Shown here one piece after another: positions 34,997 through 43,645 of a stretch of DNA of 64,000 nt. The stretch covers positions 372,001-436,000 of the forward strand of contig NZ_JAFLNH010000004.1 of assembly GCF_018361265.1 (NCBI RefSeq). The letters run 5' to 3'. The position numbers and the translations under genes are program-made. The DNA is from Mycobacterium sp. SM1. Lineage in GTDB: Bacteria > Actinomycetota > Actinomycetes > Mycobacteriales > Mycobacteriaceae. Numbering within the stretch: position 1 is the stretch's first letter; each line of letters opens with the position of its first letter. The notes beneath the pieces were generated by a model. The model was not told where the DNA came from. It searched no databases and worked only from the letters and a program-made list of their open reading frames with translations.

Positions 34997-35935
34997 TCAG
35001 CGGGGGCCAGCGGCGCGACCCCGTGCGACCGCCTGCTCGTAGAGCCGGCCGGCCCGGTAGGACGATCGCACCAGCGGCCCGGCCAGTACCCCGGCAAACC
35101 CCAGTCGTTGGGCGTATTGCGCGTAGTCGACGAACTCCTGCGGGTGGATCCAGCGCTCAACAGGGTGGTGGCGCGCCGACGGGCGTAAGTATTGCGTGAT
35201 GGTGACGATGTCGCAGCCGGCCTGATACAGGTCGGACAGGGCGGTGCGCACCTCGTCGGGGGTCTCACCCAGCCCGAGGATCAGGTTGCTCTTGGTGAGC
35301 AGTCCGACGTCGCTCGCCGCGGTGAGCACGTCGAGGCTGCGCCGGTAGGCGAACGCGGGCCGAATCCGCTTGAAGATGCGCGGCACGGTTTCGACGTTGT
35401 GCGCCAGCACCTCCGGGCGTGCTTCGAAAACCCGCTCGAGCCGGGCTGGATCGCCGTTGAAATCCGGAATCAACAGCTCGACGCCGGTCGACGGGTTGAG
35501 CCGCTTGATGGCGCGTACCGTCTCCGCGTACAGCCACGCCCCGCCGTCGGGCAGATCATCGCGGGAAACGCCGGTGACCGTGGCATACCGCAGACCCATC
35601 GCACGCACACTCTCGGCGACCCGCCGCGGCTCATCGCGGTCCAGCGGCGCCGGTTTACCGGTGTCGATCTGGCAGAAATCGCATCGACGGGTGCACACTT
35701 CCCCGCCGATCAGGAAGGTCGCCTCCCGGTCCTCCCAGCATTCGAAGATGTTGGGGCAGCCCGCCTCCTCGCAGACGGTGTGCAGACCTTCACGGCGGAC
35801 CAGGCGTTGCAGCTCGGTGTACTCCGGGCCCATGCGCGCCCGGACCTTGATCCACGGCGGCTTGCGCTCGACCGGCGTTCGCGCATTGCGAACCTCCAGG
35901 CGCAGCAATTTACGGCCTTCCGGGGCGACGGTCAC
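34997..35935 (-). CDS. lipA: Lipoyl synthase LipA (radical SAM)
   Basis: 312 aa. It inserts two sulfur atoms into protein-bound octanoyl groups to make lipoyl cofactor. It has the auxiliary cluster motif CEEAGCPNIFEC and the radical-SAM motif CTRRCDFC, then the LILGLGET and RPSARHHPVERW blocks, and the final LVRSSYR serine-arginine. I chose GTG 35935 because it gives VTVAPEGRKLLRLEVRNA, matching mycobacterial LipA; a longer open frame to 36328 reads through the lipB repeat and is not homologous. It starts 10 bp after the lipB stop, so the two are coupled, and serves DlaT encoded upstream in the same cluster. Confidence 0.96.
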   Translation of the reverse strand: MTVAPEGRKLLRLEVRNARTPVERKPPWIKVRARMGPEYTELQRLVRREGLHTVCEEAGCPNIFECWEDREATFLIGGEVCTRRCDFCQIDTGKPAPLDRDEPRRVAESVRAMGLRYATVTGVSRDDLPDGGAWLYAETVRAIKRLNPSTGVELLIPDFNGDPARLERVFEARPEVLAHNVETVPRIFKRIRPAFAYRRSLDVLTAASDVGLLTKSNLILGLGETPDEVRTALSDLYQAGCDIVTITQYLRPSARHHPVERWIHPQEFVDYAQYAQRLGFAGVLAGPLVRSSYRAGRLYEQAVARGRAAGPR

Positions 35936-35945
35936 GATGGCGATG

Positions 35946-36776
35946 CTACGCGTGCACGGCGACGATGCCCGCCGGGACGGGGGGCTGAGGAGCCGTGCCA
36001 TCAAGCCCGCGGGCGACGATGCCCGCCGGGACGGCGGGCTGAGGAGCCGTGCCATCAGGACTGCAGGCGACGATGCCCGCCGGGACGGGGGGCTGAGGAG
36101 CCGTGCCATCAGGACTGCAGGGCAGTATGCCGTCGAGGGCGTCGCGCACCGCGTCGGCGACCGCCGAGCGGACGTCATCGACACCGACGCGGCGGCCCAG
36201 TTCCACCGATAACGACGTGACGCCGGCATCGGCGATGCCGCACGGGATGATCCGCGCGAACGCAGCCAAGTCGCAATCACAGTTGAGCGCGAACCCGTGC
36301 AGGGTCGTCGCGTGCGACACCCGGACACCGATGGCGGCCACCTTGCGGGCTGGCCGACCGGAGCCGGCCGGCAGCCAGACCCCGGAACGGCCGTCGACCC
36401 GACCCACCTCCAGGCCCAGATCGTTGCACACCTTGATCAGCGCTCCCTCAAGGCGCCGAACATAATTGACCACGTCAAGCGGTTCGGTCAACCCGATGAT
36501 CGGGTAGCCGACCAGTTGCCCGGGGCCATGCCAGGTGATCTTCCCGCCACGGTCGGTGTCGATCACCGGTGTCCCATCGACGGGTCGTTCGTGGGGCTGG
36601 GTGCGCCGTCCGGCGGTGTACACCGCCGGGTGTTCCAGCAGCAGCAACGTGTCGGGGCCGCCGGCGATGCGGGCGTCGACAAGCTCGCGCTGCAACTGCC
36701 ACGCGGCCAGGTAGTCGATGCTGCCCAGTTGGCGGACGTCGATCGGAGCCGCGCTGGAGCGGATGGAACTCGTCAC
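35946..36776 (-). CDS. lipB: Octanoyltransferase LipB with repeat-extended C terminus
   Basis: 276 aa from GTG 36776 (VTSSIRSSAAPIDVRQLGS, as in M. tuberculosis). It transfers octanoate from acyl carrier protein to lipoyl domains. Catalytic lysine in ARKVAAIGVRVS and cysteine in ALNCDCDL are present, as are GGKITWHGPGQLVGYPI and FARIIPCGIADAGVTSL. The M. tuberculosis enzyme is about 230 aa; the extra length here comes from three tandem 18-residue repeats of the type DGTAPQPPVPAGIVA at the C terminus, encoded by a 54-bp repeat. The catalytic fold ends before the repeats, so activity is probably kept. Confidence 0.95.
   Translation of the reverse strand: MTSSIRSSAAPIDVRQLGSIDYLAAWQLQRELVDARIAGGPDTLLLLEHPAVYTAGRRTQPHERPVDGTPVIDTDRGGKITWHGPGQLVGYPIIGLTEPLDVVNYVRRLEGALIKVCNDLGLEVGRVDGRSGVWLPAGSGRPARKVAAIGVRVSHATTLHGFALNCDCDLAAFARIIPCGIADAGVTSLSVELGRRVGVDDVRSAVADAVRDALDGILPCSPDGTAPQPPVPAGIVACSPDGTAPQPAVPAGIVARGLDGTAPQPPVPAGIVAVHA
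35961..36122. repeat. Tandem repeat, three 54-bp units, inside the 3' end of lipB
   Basis: Units start at 35961, 36015 and 36069 with GACGATGCCCGCCGGGACGG. They differ at only a few bases (GGGGGG/GGCGGG, AAGCCCGCGGG/AGGACTGCAGG). 54 bp is a multiple of three, so copy-number change keeps the LipB frame open and would move its stop only by whole repeats. It resembles MIRU/VNTR loci of mycobacteria. Confidence 0.93.
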
Positions 36777-36893
36777 GGTGGTGAGGGTACGCCGGTCGAG
36801 GATGGGGCCGCGCGGCGACCGGCGGCAAGCTGAAGTCCGCATGCGGCGGGCTCACTTACCGACGATAAGCGCGGACCTGCACGCCAATCCGGA

Positions 36894-37805
36894 CTATGCC
36901 CTGACGGGCCGAGCCAGGGCCGAGCTCAATGCCTCACCGATGGTGTTGTGGTGGAACTGGAAACCCGCGCGCTCGAGGGCGGCCGGGATGGCGCGCTGGC
37001 CGGTGAGCAACCCCTCGTCGGCGAACTCGCCGAACGCGGCGCGCACCGCGAACCCCGGCCATATGAACGGGGCGGGGCGATTAAGCGCGCGTCCCAATGT
37101 CGCGGTGAACTCGGCGTTGGTGACGGGTGCGGGCCCAGTCAGGTTGACCGGGCCCGACAGCGACGGCTGTGCAACAACGAACATCAGGGCCCGAACCTCG
37201 TCTTCCAGGGTGATCCACGACATGTACTGGCGCCCATTGCCCAAGCGGGCGCCCAGTCCGAGCGAGAACAACGGGCGTAGCCGGCGCAGCAGACCTCCCG
37301 ATGCGGCCAGCACCAGGCCGCTGCGGGCCAGCACCACACGGGCGCCGGCCTGCTGGGCGGGCGCTGTTGCCGCTTCCCAGTCTTTGCACAGCTGTGCCAG
37401 GAAACCTGCTCCAGCAGGGGCGGTTTCGTCGACAGTTTGATCTTTGGTGTTCCCGTAATAGCCGACGGCGCTGGCGTTGATCAGCACCCCGACACCAGCG
37501 TCGGCGACCGCAGACGCGAGGACCTCAGTCGGTGTGATGCGGCTGTCGCGCAAGCTTTGTTTGAAGGCTCCCGACCACCGGTGCCGGGCGATGTTGACGC
37601 CACAGAGGTTGATCACGGCGTCGACACCACGCAGCGCTCTGGCGTCAAACTGGCCGCTGTCGGGATTCCAGTGCAGCTCGCTGGCGGTGGCCGGTATTCG
37701 GCGCACGATCCGCAGCACGTGGTGGTCAGCGGCGCGCAGCGCCGCCACCAGTGCCGACCCGATCAGCCCGGACGAACCGGCAATCGCGATGACAGCCTCG
37801 GCCAC
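36894..37805 (-). CDS. NAD(P)-dependent epimerase-like protein (TIGR01777/DUF1731 type, Rv2216-like)
   Basis: 303 aa from ATG 37805, 15 bp after the dlaT stop. Rossmann glycine motif AGSSGLIGSAL at residues 9-19, NLCGVNIA, and SAVGYYGN with the Tyr of an atypical short-chain dehydrogenase site. The C-terminal DUF1731 helix pair is visible (RPAPFIWPGFAVRAAFGEFA). Related proteins are annotated as cell-division inhibitor SulA-like, but no activity is established. It lies between dlaT and lipB, as in M. tuberculosis. Confidence 0.9.
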   Translation of the reverse strand: MAEAVIAIAGSSGLIGSALVAALRAADHHVLRIVRRIPATASELHWNPDSGQFDARALRGVDAVINLCGVNIARHRWSGAFKQSLRDSRITPTEVLASAVADAGVGVLINASAVGYYGNTKDQTVDETAPAGAGFLAQLCKDWEAATAPAQQAGARVVLARSGLVLAASGGLLRRLRPLFSLGLGARLGNGRQYMSWITLEDEVRALMFVVAQPSLSGPVNLTGPAPVTNAEFTATLGRALNRPAPFIWPGFAVRAAFGEFADEGLLTGQRAIPAALERAGFQFHHNTIGEALSSALARPVRA

Positions 37806-37820
37806 GGTGGGAAGCCCTTC

Positions 37821-39590
37821 TCACAGCCCCAGGTCGGCCTCGAACGCTCCCTCTTCGAGCCGGTTTTTGATCGTGGTCAGGAAACGCCCCGCGTCGGCGC
37901 CGTCGATCAACCGGTGGTCGTAGGTCAGCGGCAGATAGCAGACCGAGCGTATTCCGATTGTTTCGTTGCCGTTTTCATCGACAATCACCCGCAGGCGTTT
38001 GACGATCGCCCCGGTGCCCAACATGGCGGACTGCGGTGGAATCAGGATCGGGGTGTCAAGCAGTGCGCCTTGGCTGCCGATGTTGGTGATGGTGAAGGTG
38101 GCGCCGAACAGCTCGTCTGGCTTCAGGTCTCCCGAGCGTGCCCGCGCGGCGATGTCGGCGATGGCACGGGCCAGTCCGGCCAGCGACAGATCGCCGGCGT
38201 TGTGGATGACGGGGGAGAGCAGACCCTGCTCGGTGTCGACGGCGATGCCGAGGTGTTCGGCATCGTAGTAGGTGATCTCCTTGGTCTCTTCGTTGTAGCT
38301 GGCGTTGATGTTGGGGTGAACCTTCAGCGCGTCGATGACCGCCCGGGCGATGAACGGCAGGAAGGTCAGGTTCACCCCTTCGCGTTCGGCGAATTCCGCC
38401 TTGGCCCGGTTGCGCAACGCCACGATCTTCGTCATGTCGACCTCGTGGGTCTGCGTGAGTTGCGCCGTAGCTAGCAGGGATTCCCGGGTTTTCTGGGCGG
38501 TGATTTGACGGATTCGGCTGGCCTTTTGGACGGTGCCCCGCAAATGCGCCAACGCCGGTGTGGGGGTGGGTGCGGCCGGCGCCGTGGTGCTGGGAGCAGG
38601 CTGCGGCGCGGCCGCGCGGGCTTTCTTCGCTTCTTCTTTCCGCTGGACGGCGGCCAGCACGTCTTGCTTGCGGATGCGCCCGCCAACACCGCTGCCCTTG
38701 ATTTCGCTGAGGTCGATGCCGTTGTCGGCGGCCAGTTTCCGCACCAGCGGGGTGACGTAGGGCGCGCCGGTTGTCACGGGCGGCGATGCGGGCCGGGGCG
38801 CGGGTTGCGGTTCGGCCCTGGGGCTCGGCGGTGCCGCGGTGGCCGCCTCAGGCGCTGGCGCAATCGCCACCGCCCGCGCCGGCTCCGGTTTGGTTTCCGG
38901 CTCCGGTTTGGTTTCCGGCTCCGGTTTGGTTTCCGGCTCCGGTTCGGGCTGGACGGCACCGGGTTGGGCCTCGACGGCACCGGCCGCGGACGCGGGGCCG
39001 ATTCGGGCGAGCTCACCGCCGACGGGGACGGTGGCGTCCTCGGCGGCGGTGATGCTGATCAGCGTGCCGGCCACCGGTGAGGGAATCTCGGTGTCCACTT
39101 TGTCGGTGGACACCTCCACCAGCGGCTCGTCAACTTGCACGGAATCGCCGACGTTCTTCAGCCAGCGGGTCACGGTGCCCTCGGTCACCGACTCGCCGAG
39201 CTCGGGCATGAGTACCGGTGTGGAGTCGTCGCCCCGCCGGATGGATGCGCCCGGGGCGGGCGCTTCGGGCTGCGGCTCGGTCTGGGTTTTGGGCTGCGGT
39301 TGCGGTACCGCCGCGCCGGGCTGCGCTTGCGGGCTTTCCGCCGGGCTTTCCGCCGCGTCACCGATGACGGCCAGCTCGCCGCCGACCTCGACGGTGTCGT
39401 CCTCCCGGGCGATGATCTTGGTCAGCACGCCGGCCGCCGGCGCCGGGATCTCCGTGTCGACCTTGTCGGTTGACACCTCGACCAGCGGTTCATCGAGTTC
39501 GACTCGGTCGCCTTCTTGCTTGAGCCAGCGGGTGACCGTCCCCTCGGTGACGCTTTCACCGAGTGCCGGCATCTGCACTGAGAAGGCCAT
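37821..39590 (-). CDS. dlaT: Dihydrolipoamide acyltransferase DlaT (E2)
   Basis: 589 aa from ATG 39590, with GAGGAGTC about 10 bases upstream; the frame opens earlier but without a better start. Two lipoyl domains (each EVSTDKVDTEIP with the lipoylated Lys), a Pro/Glu/Lys/Ala-rich linker, a subunit-binding domain (YVTPLVRKLAADNGIDLSEI, KGSGVGGRIRKQDVL) and the catalytic acetyltransferase domain ending at LTYDHRLIDGADAGRF. In mycobacteria it is the E2 of pyruvate dehydrogenase and part of the peroxynitrite reductase system. It is about 35 residues longer than the M. tuberculosis protein, partly from a KPEPET repeat in the linker. lipB and lipA downstream make its cofactor. Confidence 0.96.
   Translation of the reverse strand: MAFSVQMPALGESVTEGTVTRWLKQEGDRVELDEPLVEVSTDKVDTEIPAPAAGVLTKIIAREDDTVEVGGELAVIGDAAESPAESPQAQPGAAVPQPQPKTQTEPQPEAPAPGASIRRGDDSTPVLMPELGESVTEGTVTRWLKNVGDSVQVDEPLVEVSTDKVDTEIPSPVAGTLISITAAEDATVPVGGELARIGPASAAGAVEAQPGAVQPEPEPETKPEPETKPEPETKPEPARAVAIAPAPEAATAAPPSPRAEPQPAPRPASPPVTTGAPYVTPLVRKLAADNGIDLSEIKGSGVGGRIRKQDVLAAVQRKEEAKKARAAAPQPAPSTTAPAAPTPTPALAHLRGTVQKASRIRQITAQKTRESLLATAQLTQTHEVDMTKIVALRNRAKAEFAEREGVNLTFLPFIARAVIDALKVHPNINASYNEETKEITYYDAEHLGIAVDTEQGLLSPVIHNAGDLSLAGLARAIADIAARARSGDLKPDELFGATFTITNIGSQGALLDTPILIPPQSAMLGTGAIVKRLRVIVDENGNETIGIRSVCYLPLTYDHRLIDGADAGRFLTTIKNRLEEGAFEADLGL
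38881..38952. repeat. 18-bp tandem repeat in the dlaT linker
   Basis: GGCTCCGGTTTGGTTTCC occurs three times head to tail (38881-38934), then a fourth diverged unit. On the coding strand it encodes KPEPET repeats in the flexible linker after lipoyl domain 2. The unit is a multiple of three, so length can vary without frameshift. Confidence 0.9.
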
Positions 39591-39801
39591 CTGCGTTGAC
39601 TCCTCGATCGATCGATCGGTCGGCATGCGCCGACTTCTGGCTTACCACGGCGCCGGGCGCCGCACCCGGGCCGATGTCACAACCATCCTGTCACTTCCGG
39701 ACGCTCAACCCCCATGCAGGGCAGAGCCGACCGGCGCATGCCTCGGGGGTGTCGCGCGGCGTGTCCGTCAGGCCGCCGGGGACCTCGACGAGGTCATCCC
39801 G

Positions 39802-41337
39802 CTACCCGTTTTCGGCGATGTCCTCCAGCACAGCGAACATGGTGCGAGTCGGCACACCGGTGCCGCCCTTGGGCGTGTATCCCCATGGGCCGCCGGTGTT
39901 ATACGCCGGTCCAGCAACGTCGATATGCGCCCAGCTGACTCCGTCGGCGACGAATTCGCGCAGGTAGGTGCCCGCGACCAGCATCCCGGCGAAGCGCTGG
40001 CTGCTCACATTAGCCAAATCGGCCACCGTCGATTTCAGCTCGTCTTTGAGCTCCTCGGGCAACGGCATCGGCCAGCCGTTCTCACCGACCCGCTGCGAAA
40101 TCGCGGCGACCCGGTCGCGGAACTCGTCGCTGCCCATCACCCCTGGCGTGCGGTTGCCCAGCGCCACCGTCTGCGCCCCGGTCAGCGTCGAGGTCTCGAT
40201 CAGGTAGTCCGGGTTGTCCTCACAGGCGCGCACGATGGCGTCGGCCAGGATCAGCCGGCCCTCGGCGTCGGTGTTGAGCACCTCCACCGTGGTTCCGCCG
40301 TAGTGGGTCAGCACATCGCCGGGGCGCTGCGCGCTGCCCGACGGCATGTTTTCGGCCATCGGCACCGTGGCGATCACGTCGATGGGCAGCCGCAGTTGAG
40401 CGGCCAGGGCCACCGTCCCGATGACGGCGGCCGCCCCGGCCATATCCCCGGTCATGTGGTGCATGTTCGCGGCTGGCTTGATGGAGATTCCCCCGGTGTC
40501 GAAGGTGATGCCCTTGCCGACCAGGGCCACTTTCTTGGTCTGCTTTGGGCTTTTGCTCAGCCGCGAGCCGTGGTGGATCAGGCGCACCAACCGTGGTGGG
40601 CGTGACGAGCCCTTGCCGACGCCGATCAGCCCACCGAAGCCGGCCTTGGCCAGCGCCTCGTCGTCGAGCACCTCCACATCGAGACCGACGGATTCACCCA
40701 AAGCCTTTGCACGCCGCGCGAATTCGACGGGATAGAGGTGACTCGGCGGGGTGTTGACGAAGTCGCGCGCCGTGGCGACGGCGGTCGCCACGGCCGCGGC
40801 GCGTGCGGCCTGGTCCCGGGCATTTTTGGCGGTGGATAGCGCGGTGATCTTGCGCAGCCCCGGATCCTTCGGTGCGGTCTTGTCGCTGCGGAAGGCGGTG
40901 AACCGGTAGCTGCCCAGGATCAGTCCCTCGACGGTGGCGGCCAGATCCAGCCCGGACAGCGTGGTGATCACCGACTCGGCGCCGTTGAGCGCCCGTGCCG
41001 CGGAACCGGCCGCACGCCGGATGGTCTCGGCCGGCCACTCGTCACGCGCCTTGCCCAAACCCACCGTCAGCACGCTGCCCACCGCCAGCGAGGACACCAC
41101 CAGCCGGTGCACCTGCTCGCTGCCGCCCTTGGCGCTGAGCGCGCGCAGCCCGGCCTCGATCTCGGCGACGGCCTCGGCAGGCAGGAACGGCTCGGCCGCG
41201 GTGACGGCGGCGCCCGGCTGGTCCTCGTCACCGGTCGAGACCACCGGCACGATCAACACCGCCGACGCCGCGCCGCGGCGCGGCAGCGAGGCGGCGACGC
41301 TGACGGAGGGAGACAGGTACCTGAGTTCGGTGCTCAC
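39802..41337 (-). CDS. pepB: Leucyl aminopeptidase, M17 family
   Basis: 511 aa from GTG 41337 (an earlier TTG at 41343 is possible). Two-metal cytosolic aminopeptidase: N-terminal regulatory domain, then VGKGITFDTGGISIKP with metal-binding Asp/Lys, ATVPMAENMPSG, and the catalytic NTDAEGRLILADAI. It removes N-terminal residues from peptides; hexamer expected. In M. tuberculosis ephD lies between this gene and dlaT; here only 211 bp separate them and ephD is absent. Confidence 0.95.
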   Translation of the reverse strand: MSTELRYLSPSVSVAASLPRRGAASAVLIVPVVSTGDEDQPGAAVTAAEPFLPAEAVAEIEAGLRALSAKGGSEQVHRLVVSSLAVGSVLTVGLGKARDEWPAETIRRAAGSAARALNGAESVITTLSGLDLAATVEGLILGSYRFTAFRSDKTAPKDPGLRKITALSTAKNARDQAARAAAVATAVATARDFVNTPPSHLYPVEFARRAKALGESVGLDVEVLDDEALAKAGFGGLIGVGKGSSRPPRLVRLIHHGSRLSKSPKQTKKVALVGKGITFDTGGISIKPAANMHHMTGDMAGAAAVIGTVALAAQLRLPIDVIATVPMAENMPSGSAQRPGDVLTHYGGTTVEVLNTDAEGRLILADAIVRACEDNPDYLIETSTLTGAQTVALGNRTPGVMGSDEFRDRVAAISQRVGENGWPMPLPEELKDELKSTVADLANVSSQRFAGMLVAGTYLREFVADGVSWAHIDVAGPAYNTGGPWGYTPKGGTGVPTRTMFAVLEDIAENG

Positions 41338-41348
41338 GGCCAACCACC

Positions 41349-42488
41349 CTAGTCAGCGCGCTGCGGCGGATTCGTCATGCCGCGCGGTCGCTGGCCGCCA
41401 CTTAGGTCGTAGGCCTTAACTGGTGCGTGAAAGCCCTTCAGTGGCAATGGGTCTTGGGCAATGGCCGGCCAGTCGGGAAGTTTGTCGCGGATTTCCGGCG
41501 CGGCAAGGATCTGCCCGGGCCGTGCCGCGGCGACCAGCCGGGCGGCCAGGTTCACCGGGTTGCCGAAGTAATCACCATCGACGGCCAGCATCTCGCCGTA
41601 GCCCAGGCCGGCGCGGACCCGCAGCCCGACCTCGCGCACCCGCGGGTGATCGACCAGGTCGACCGCCGTCCTGGCCAGCCGTGCGACCGTCGGGCTCACC
41701 CACATCACGGCGTCGCCGATGAACTTCACCACCCGTCCTTCGTCGGCGCGCACCACGTCGGTGACGGTGGCGCCGAACTCGGTGAGCATTGCCGACAACT
41801 GCTCGGGTGTGAGCATCTGGGTCAACGCGGTGAAACCGGACAGATCCACAAAACCGACACCGCAGACCACGCTGGCCGCCGGCTGCGGGCTGACACTCTC
41901 GAAGTAGGCCCGGGCGGCCACCAGATGATGGCGGTGGACGGCGTCGAACATCGCCCCGATGCGCGGGATGAATTCGTTGACCCTGCGGTAGGCCCGCGCG
42001 GTGGTGAGTTCATCGTGGGTCTGGGTGATCCACACGTCGGGTGCGCCGACGCGGACAACCGCCGACTCGGCTTCGGCCAGCCGGGCGACGGTCGCGCCGA
42101 TGACACGCAACAGGCCGCAAGCGGCGTCCGCGCCTATCTGGGCTCTGAGCGCCACCCAGGTCGCCAGGCCGTCGACGTCGGCTTGGGTCAACGCGGCAGT
42201 GTCGGGGTCTGCGACGGTCAGGCCAAGCATGGCCCAGGCGTGCGCGACGTCCGCCACCGGAACATCGAGCGCCTCGGCGGCGCTGCGCAGGCTATAGGTC
42301 CGGGGACCCGACCATTGCAGGACGTCACCGGCAAGTCCGAACAGCCGGCCCCGGCGCTCGGCCTCGGCCATCTCCTGGGCGGTGAAGCCGAGGCCCGCCA
42401 GGTACTCGATCAGCGGCGCGCGCTCACGCGCGTTGGCGATTCCGAGTGCCTCGAGCGCGTCGAAATCCAGGGCCTCGACCACCGACAC
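41349..42488 (-). CDS. Class III adenylate/guanylate cyclase (Rv2212-like)
   Basis: 379 aa from GTG 42488, giving MSVVEALDFDALEALG; the frame is open far upstream but overlaps gcvT. A helical N-terminal domain of ~190 residues, probably autoinhibitory or pH-sensing as in Rv1264/Rv2212, precedes the cyclase domain. Metal-binding aspartates are in GFVDLSGFTAL and KFIGDAVMWV; the transition-state Asn/Arg pair is in GNPVNLAARLV. It should make cAMP from ATP. It ends 11 bp before the pepB start, so the two are in one transcript, divergent from gcvT. Confidence 0.92.
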   Translation of the reverse strand: MSVVEALDFDALEALGIANARERAPLIEYLAGLGFTAQEMAEAERRGRLFGLAGDVLQWSGPRTYSLRSAAEALDVPVADVAHAWAMLGLTVADPDTAALTQADVDGLATWVALRAQIGADAACGLLRVIGATVARLAEAESAVVRVGAPDVWITQTHDELTTARAYRRVNEFIPRIGAMFDAVHRHHLVAARAYFESVSPQPAASVVCGVGFVDLSGFTALTQMLTPEQLSAMLTEFGATVTDVVRADEGRVVKFIGDAVMWVSPTVARLARTAVDLVDHPRVREVGLRVRAGLGYGEMLAVDGDYFGNPVNLAARLVAAARPGQILAAPEIRDKLPDWPAIAQDPLPLKGFHAPVKAYDLSGGQRPRGMTNPPQRAD

Positions 42489-42525
42489 AGTGTGCCAGCC
42501 GCGGACCGCATTAGGGTGGGTTTGC

Positions 42526-43623
42526 ATGAGCGCCGACCTGCTGCACGGACCTCTGGAAGACCGCCACCGCGAGCTGGGCGCCAGCTTCGCCGAGTTCGCC
42601 GGCTGGTGGGTGCCGATGTCATATGCCGGGACCGTCGCCGAGCACAACGCGACTCGCGGCACCGTGGGCCTGTTCGACGTCAGCCACCTGGGCAAAGTGT
42701 GCGTACGCGGGCCGGGAGCCGCGGAGTTCGTCAACTCCGCGTTCACCAACGATCTTCGCAAAATCGGTCCCGGCAAGGCCCAATACACGTTGTGCTGCAC
42801 CGAATCCGGCGGTGTCATCGACGACCTGATCGTCTACTACGTGGGGCCCGACGAAATCTTTCCGGTGCCCAACGCCGCGAACGCCGCCGCCGTGATCGCC
42901 GCGCTGCAGAACGCCGCTCCAGACACCCTGACGATCACCGACGAGCACCGCTCCTACGCGGTGCTGGCCGTGCAGGGGCCGCGGTCCACCGAGGTGCTCG
43001 ACGCGCTGGGGCTGCCGAGCGCGCTGGAGTTCATGAGCTTCACCGACGCGACGTTCGACGGGGTGCCCGTGCGGGTGTGCTGCAGCGGCTACACCGGCGA
43101 ACACGGTTACGAGTTGATGCCACCCTGGGAATCAGCCGCCGGGGTGTTCGACGCGCTGGTGAAGGCGGTCACCGACGTGGGCGGGCAGCTGGCCGGCATG
43201 GGGGCCCGCGATACCCTGCGCACCGAAATGGGTTATCCGTTGCACGGACACGAGCTCTCGGCTGACATCTCACCGCTGCAGGCCCGCTGTGGCTGGGCGG
43301 TCGGCTGGAACAAGGACACGTTCTGGGGCCGTGGTGCGCTGCTGGCCGAGAAGGCGGCGGGACCGCGGCGGCTGCTGCGGGGGCTGCGAGCCGTCGAGCG
43401 TGGTGTGTTGCGCCCCGGGCTGACGGTGTTCGACGGGGACACCAAGGTCGGGGTCACCACCTCCGGAACGTTCTCTCCGACACTGAAAGTCGGTATCGCG
43501 CTGGCACTGATCGACACCGCCGCCGGCATCGAGGACGGTCGGCGCGTCACCGTGGACGTCCGTGGACGCGCCATCGCGTGCGAAGTGACGCGGCTGCCTT
43601 TCGTGGCAGCCAAAACCCGATAA
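42526..43623 (+). CDS. gcvT: Aminomethyltransferase GcvT (glycine cleavage T protein)
   Basis: 365 aa from ATG 42526. TAGGGT at 42512-42517 is a good -10 box about 8 bases before the ATG, suggesting a leaderless mRNA. It moves the methylene group from aminomethyl-lipoyl H protein to tetrahydrofolate. Family blocks: EFAGWWVPMSYAGT, GLFDVSHLGKV, GGVIDDLIVY (catalytic Asp), GYTGEHGYEL, GARDTLRTEMGYPLHGHEL and the C-terminal barrel. The next gene ilvE starts 22 bp later but has its own -10. Confidence 0.95.
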   Translation: MSADLLHGPLEDRHRELGASFAEFAGWWVPMSYAGTVAEHNATRGTVGLFDVSHLGKVCVRGPGAAEFVNSAFTNDLRKIGPGKAQYTLCCTESGGVIDDLIVYYVGPDEIFPVPNAANAAAVIAALQNAAPDTLTITDEHRSYAVLAVQGPRSTEVLDALGLPSALEFMSFTDATFDGVPVRVCCSGYTGEHGYELMPPWESAAGVFDALVKAVTDVGGQLAGMGARDTLRTEMGYPLHGHELSADISPLQARCGWAVGWNKDTFWGRGALLAEKAAGPRRLLRGLRAVERGVLRPGLTVFDGDTKVGVTTSGTFSPTLKVGIALALIDTAAGIEDGRRVTVDVRGRAIACEVTRLPFVAAKTR

Positions 43624-43645
43624 CGCGCACATATAGAATCGGCGC

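Noticed and set aside
35936..36328. Longer lipA frame giving a 443-aa protein
   Set aside because: The extra N-terminal part is the lipB repeat read in another frame; GTG 35935 gives the family length and N terminus.
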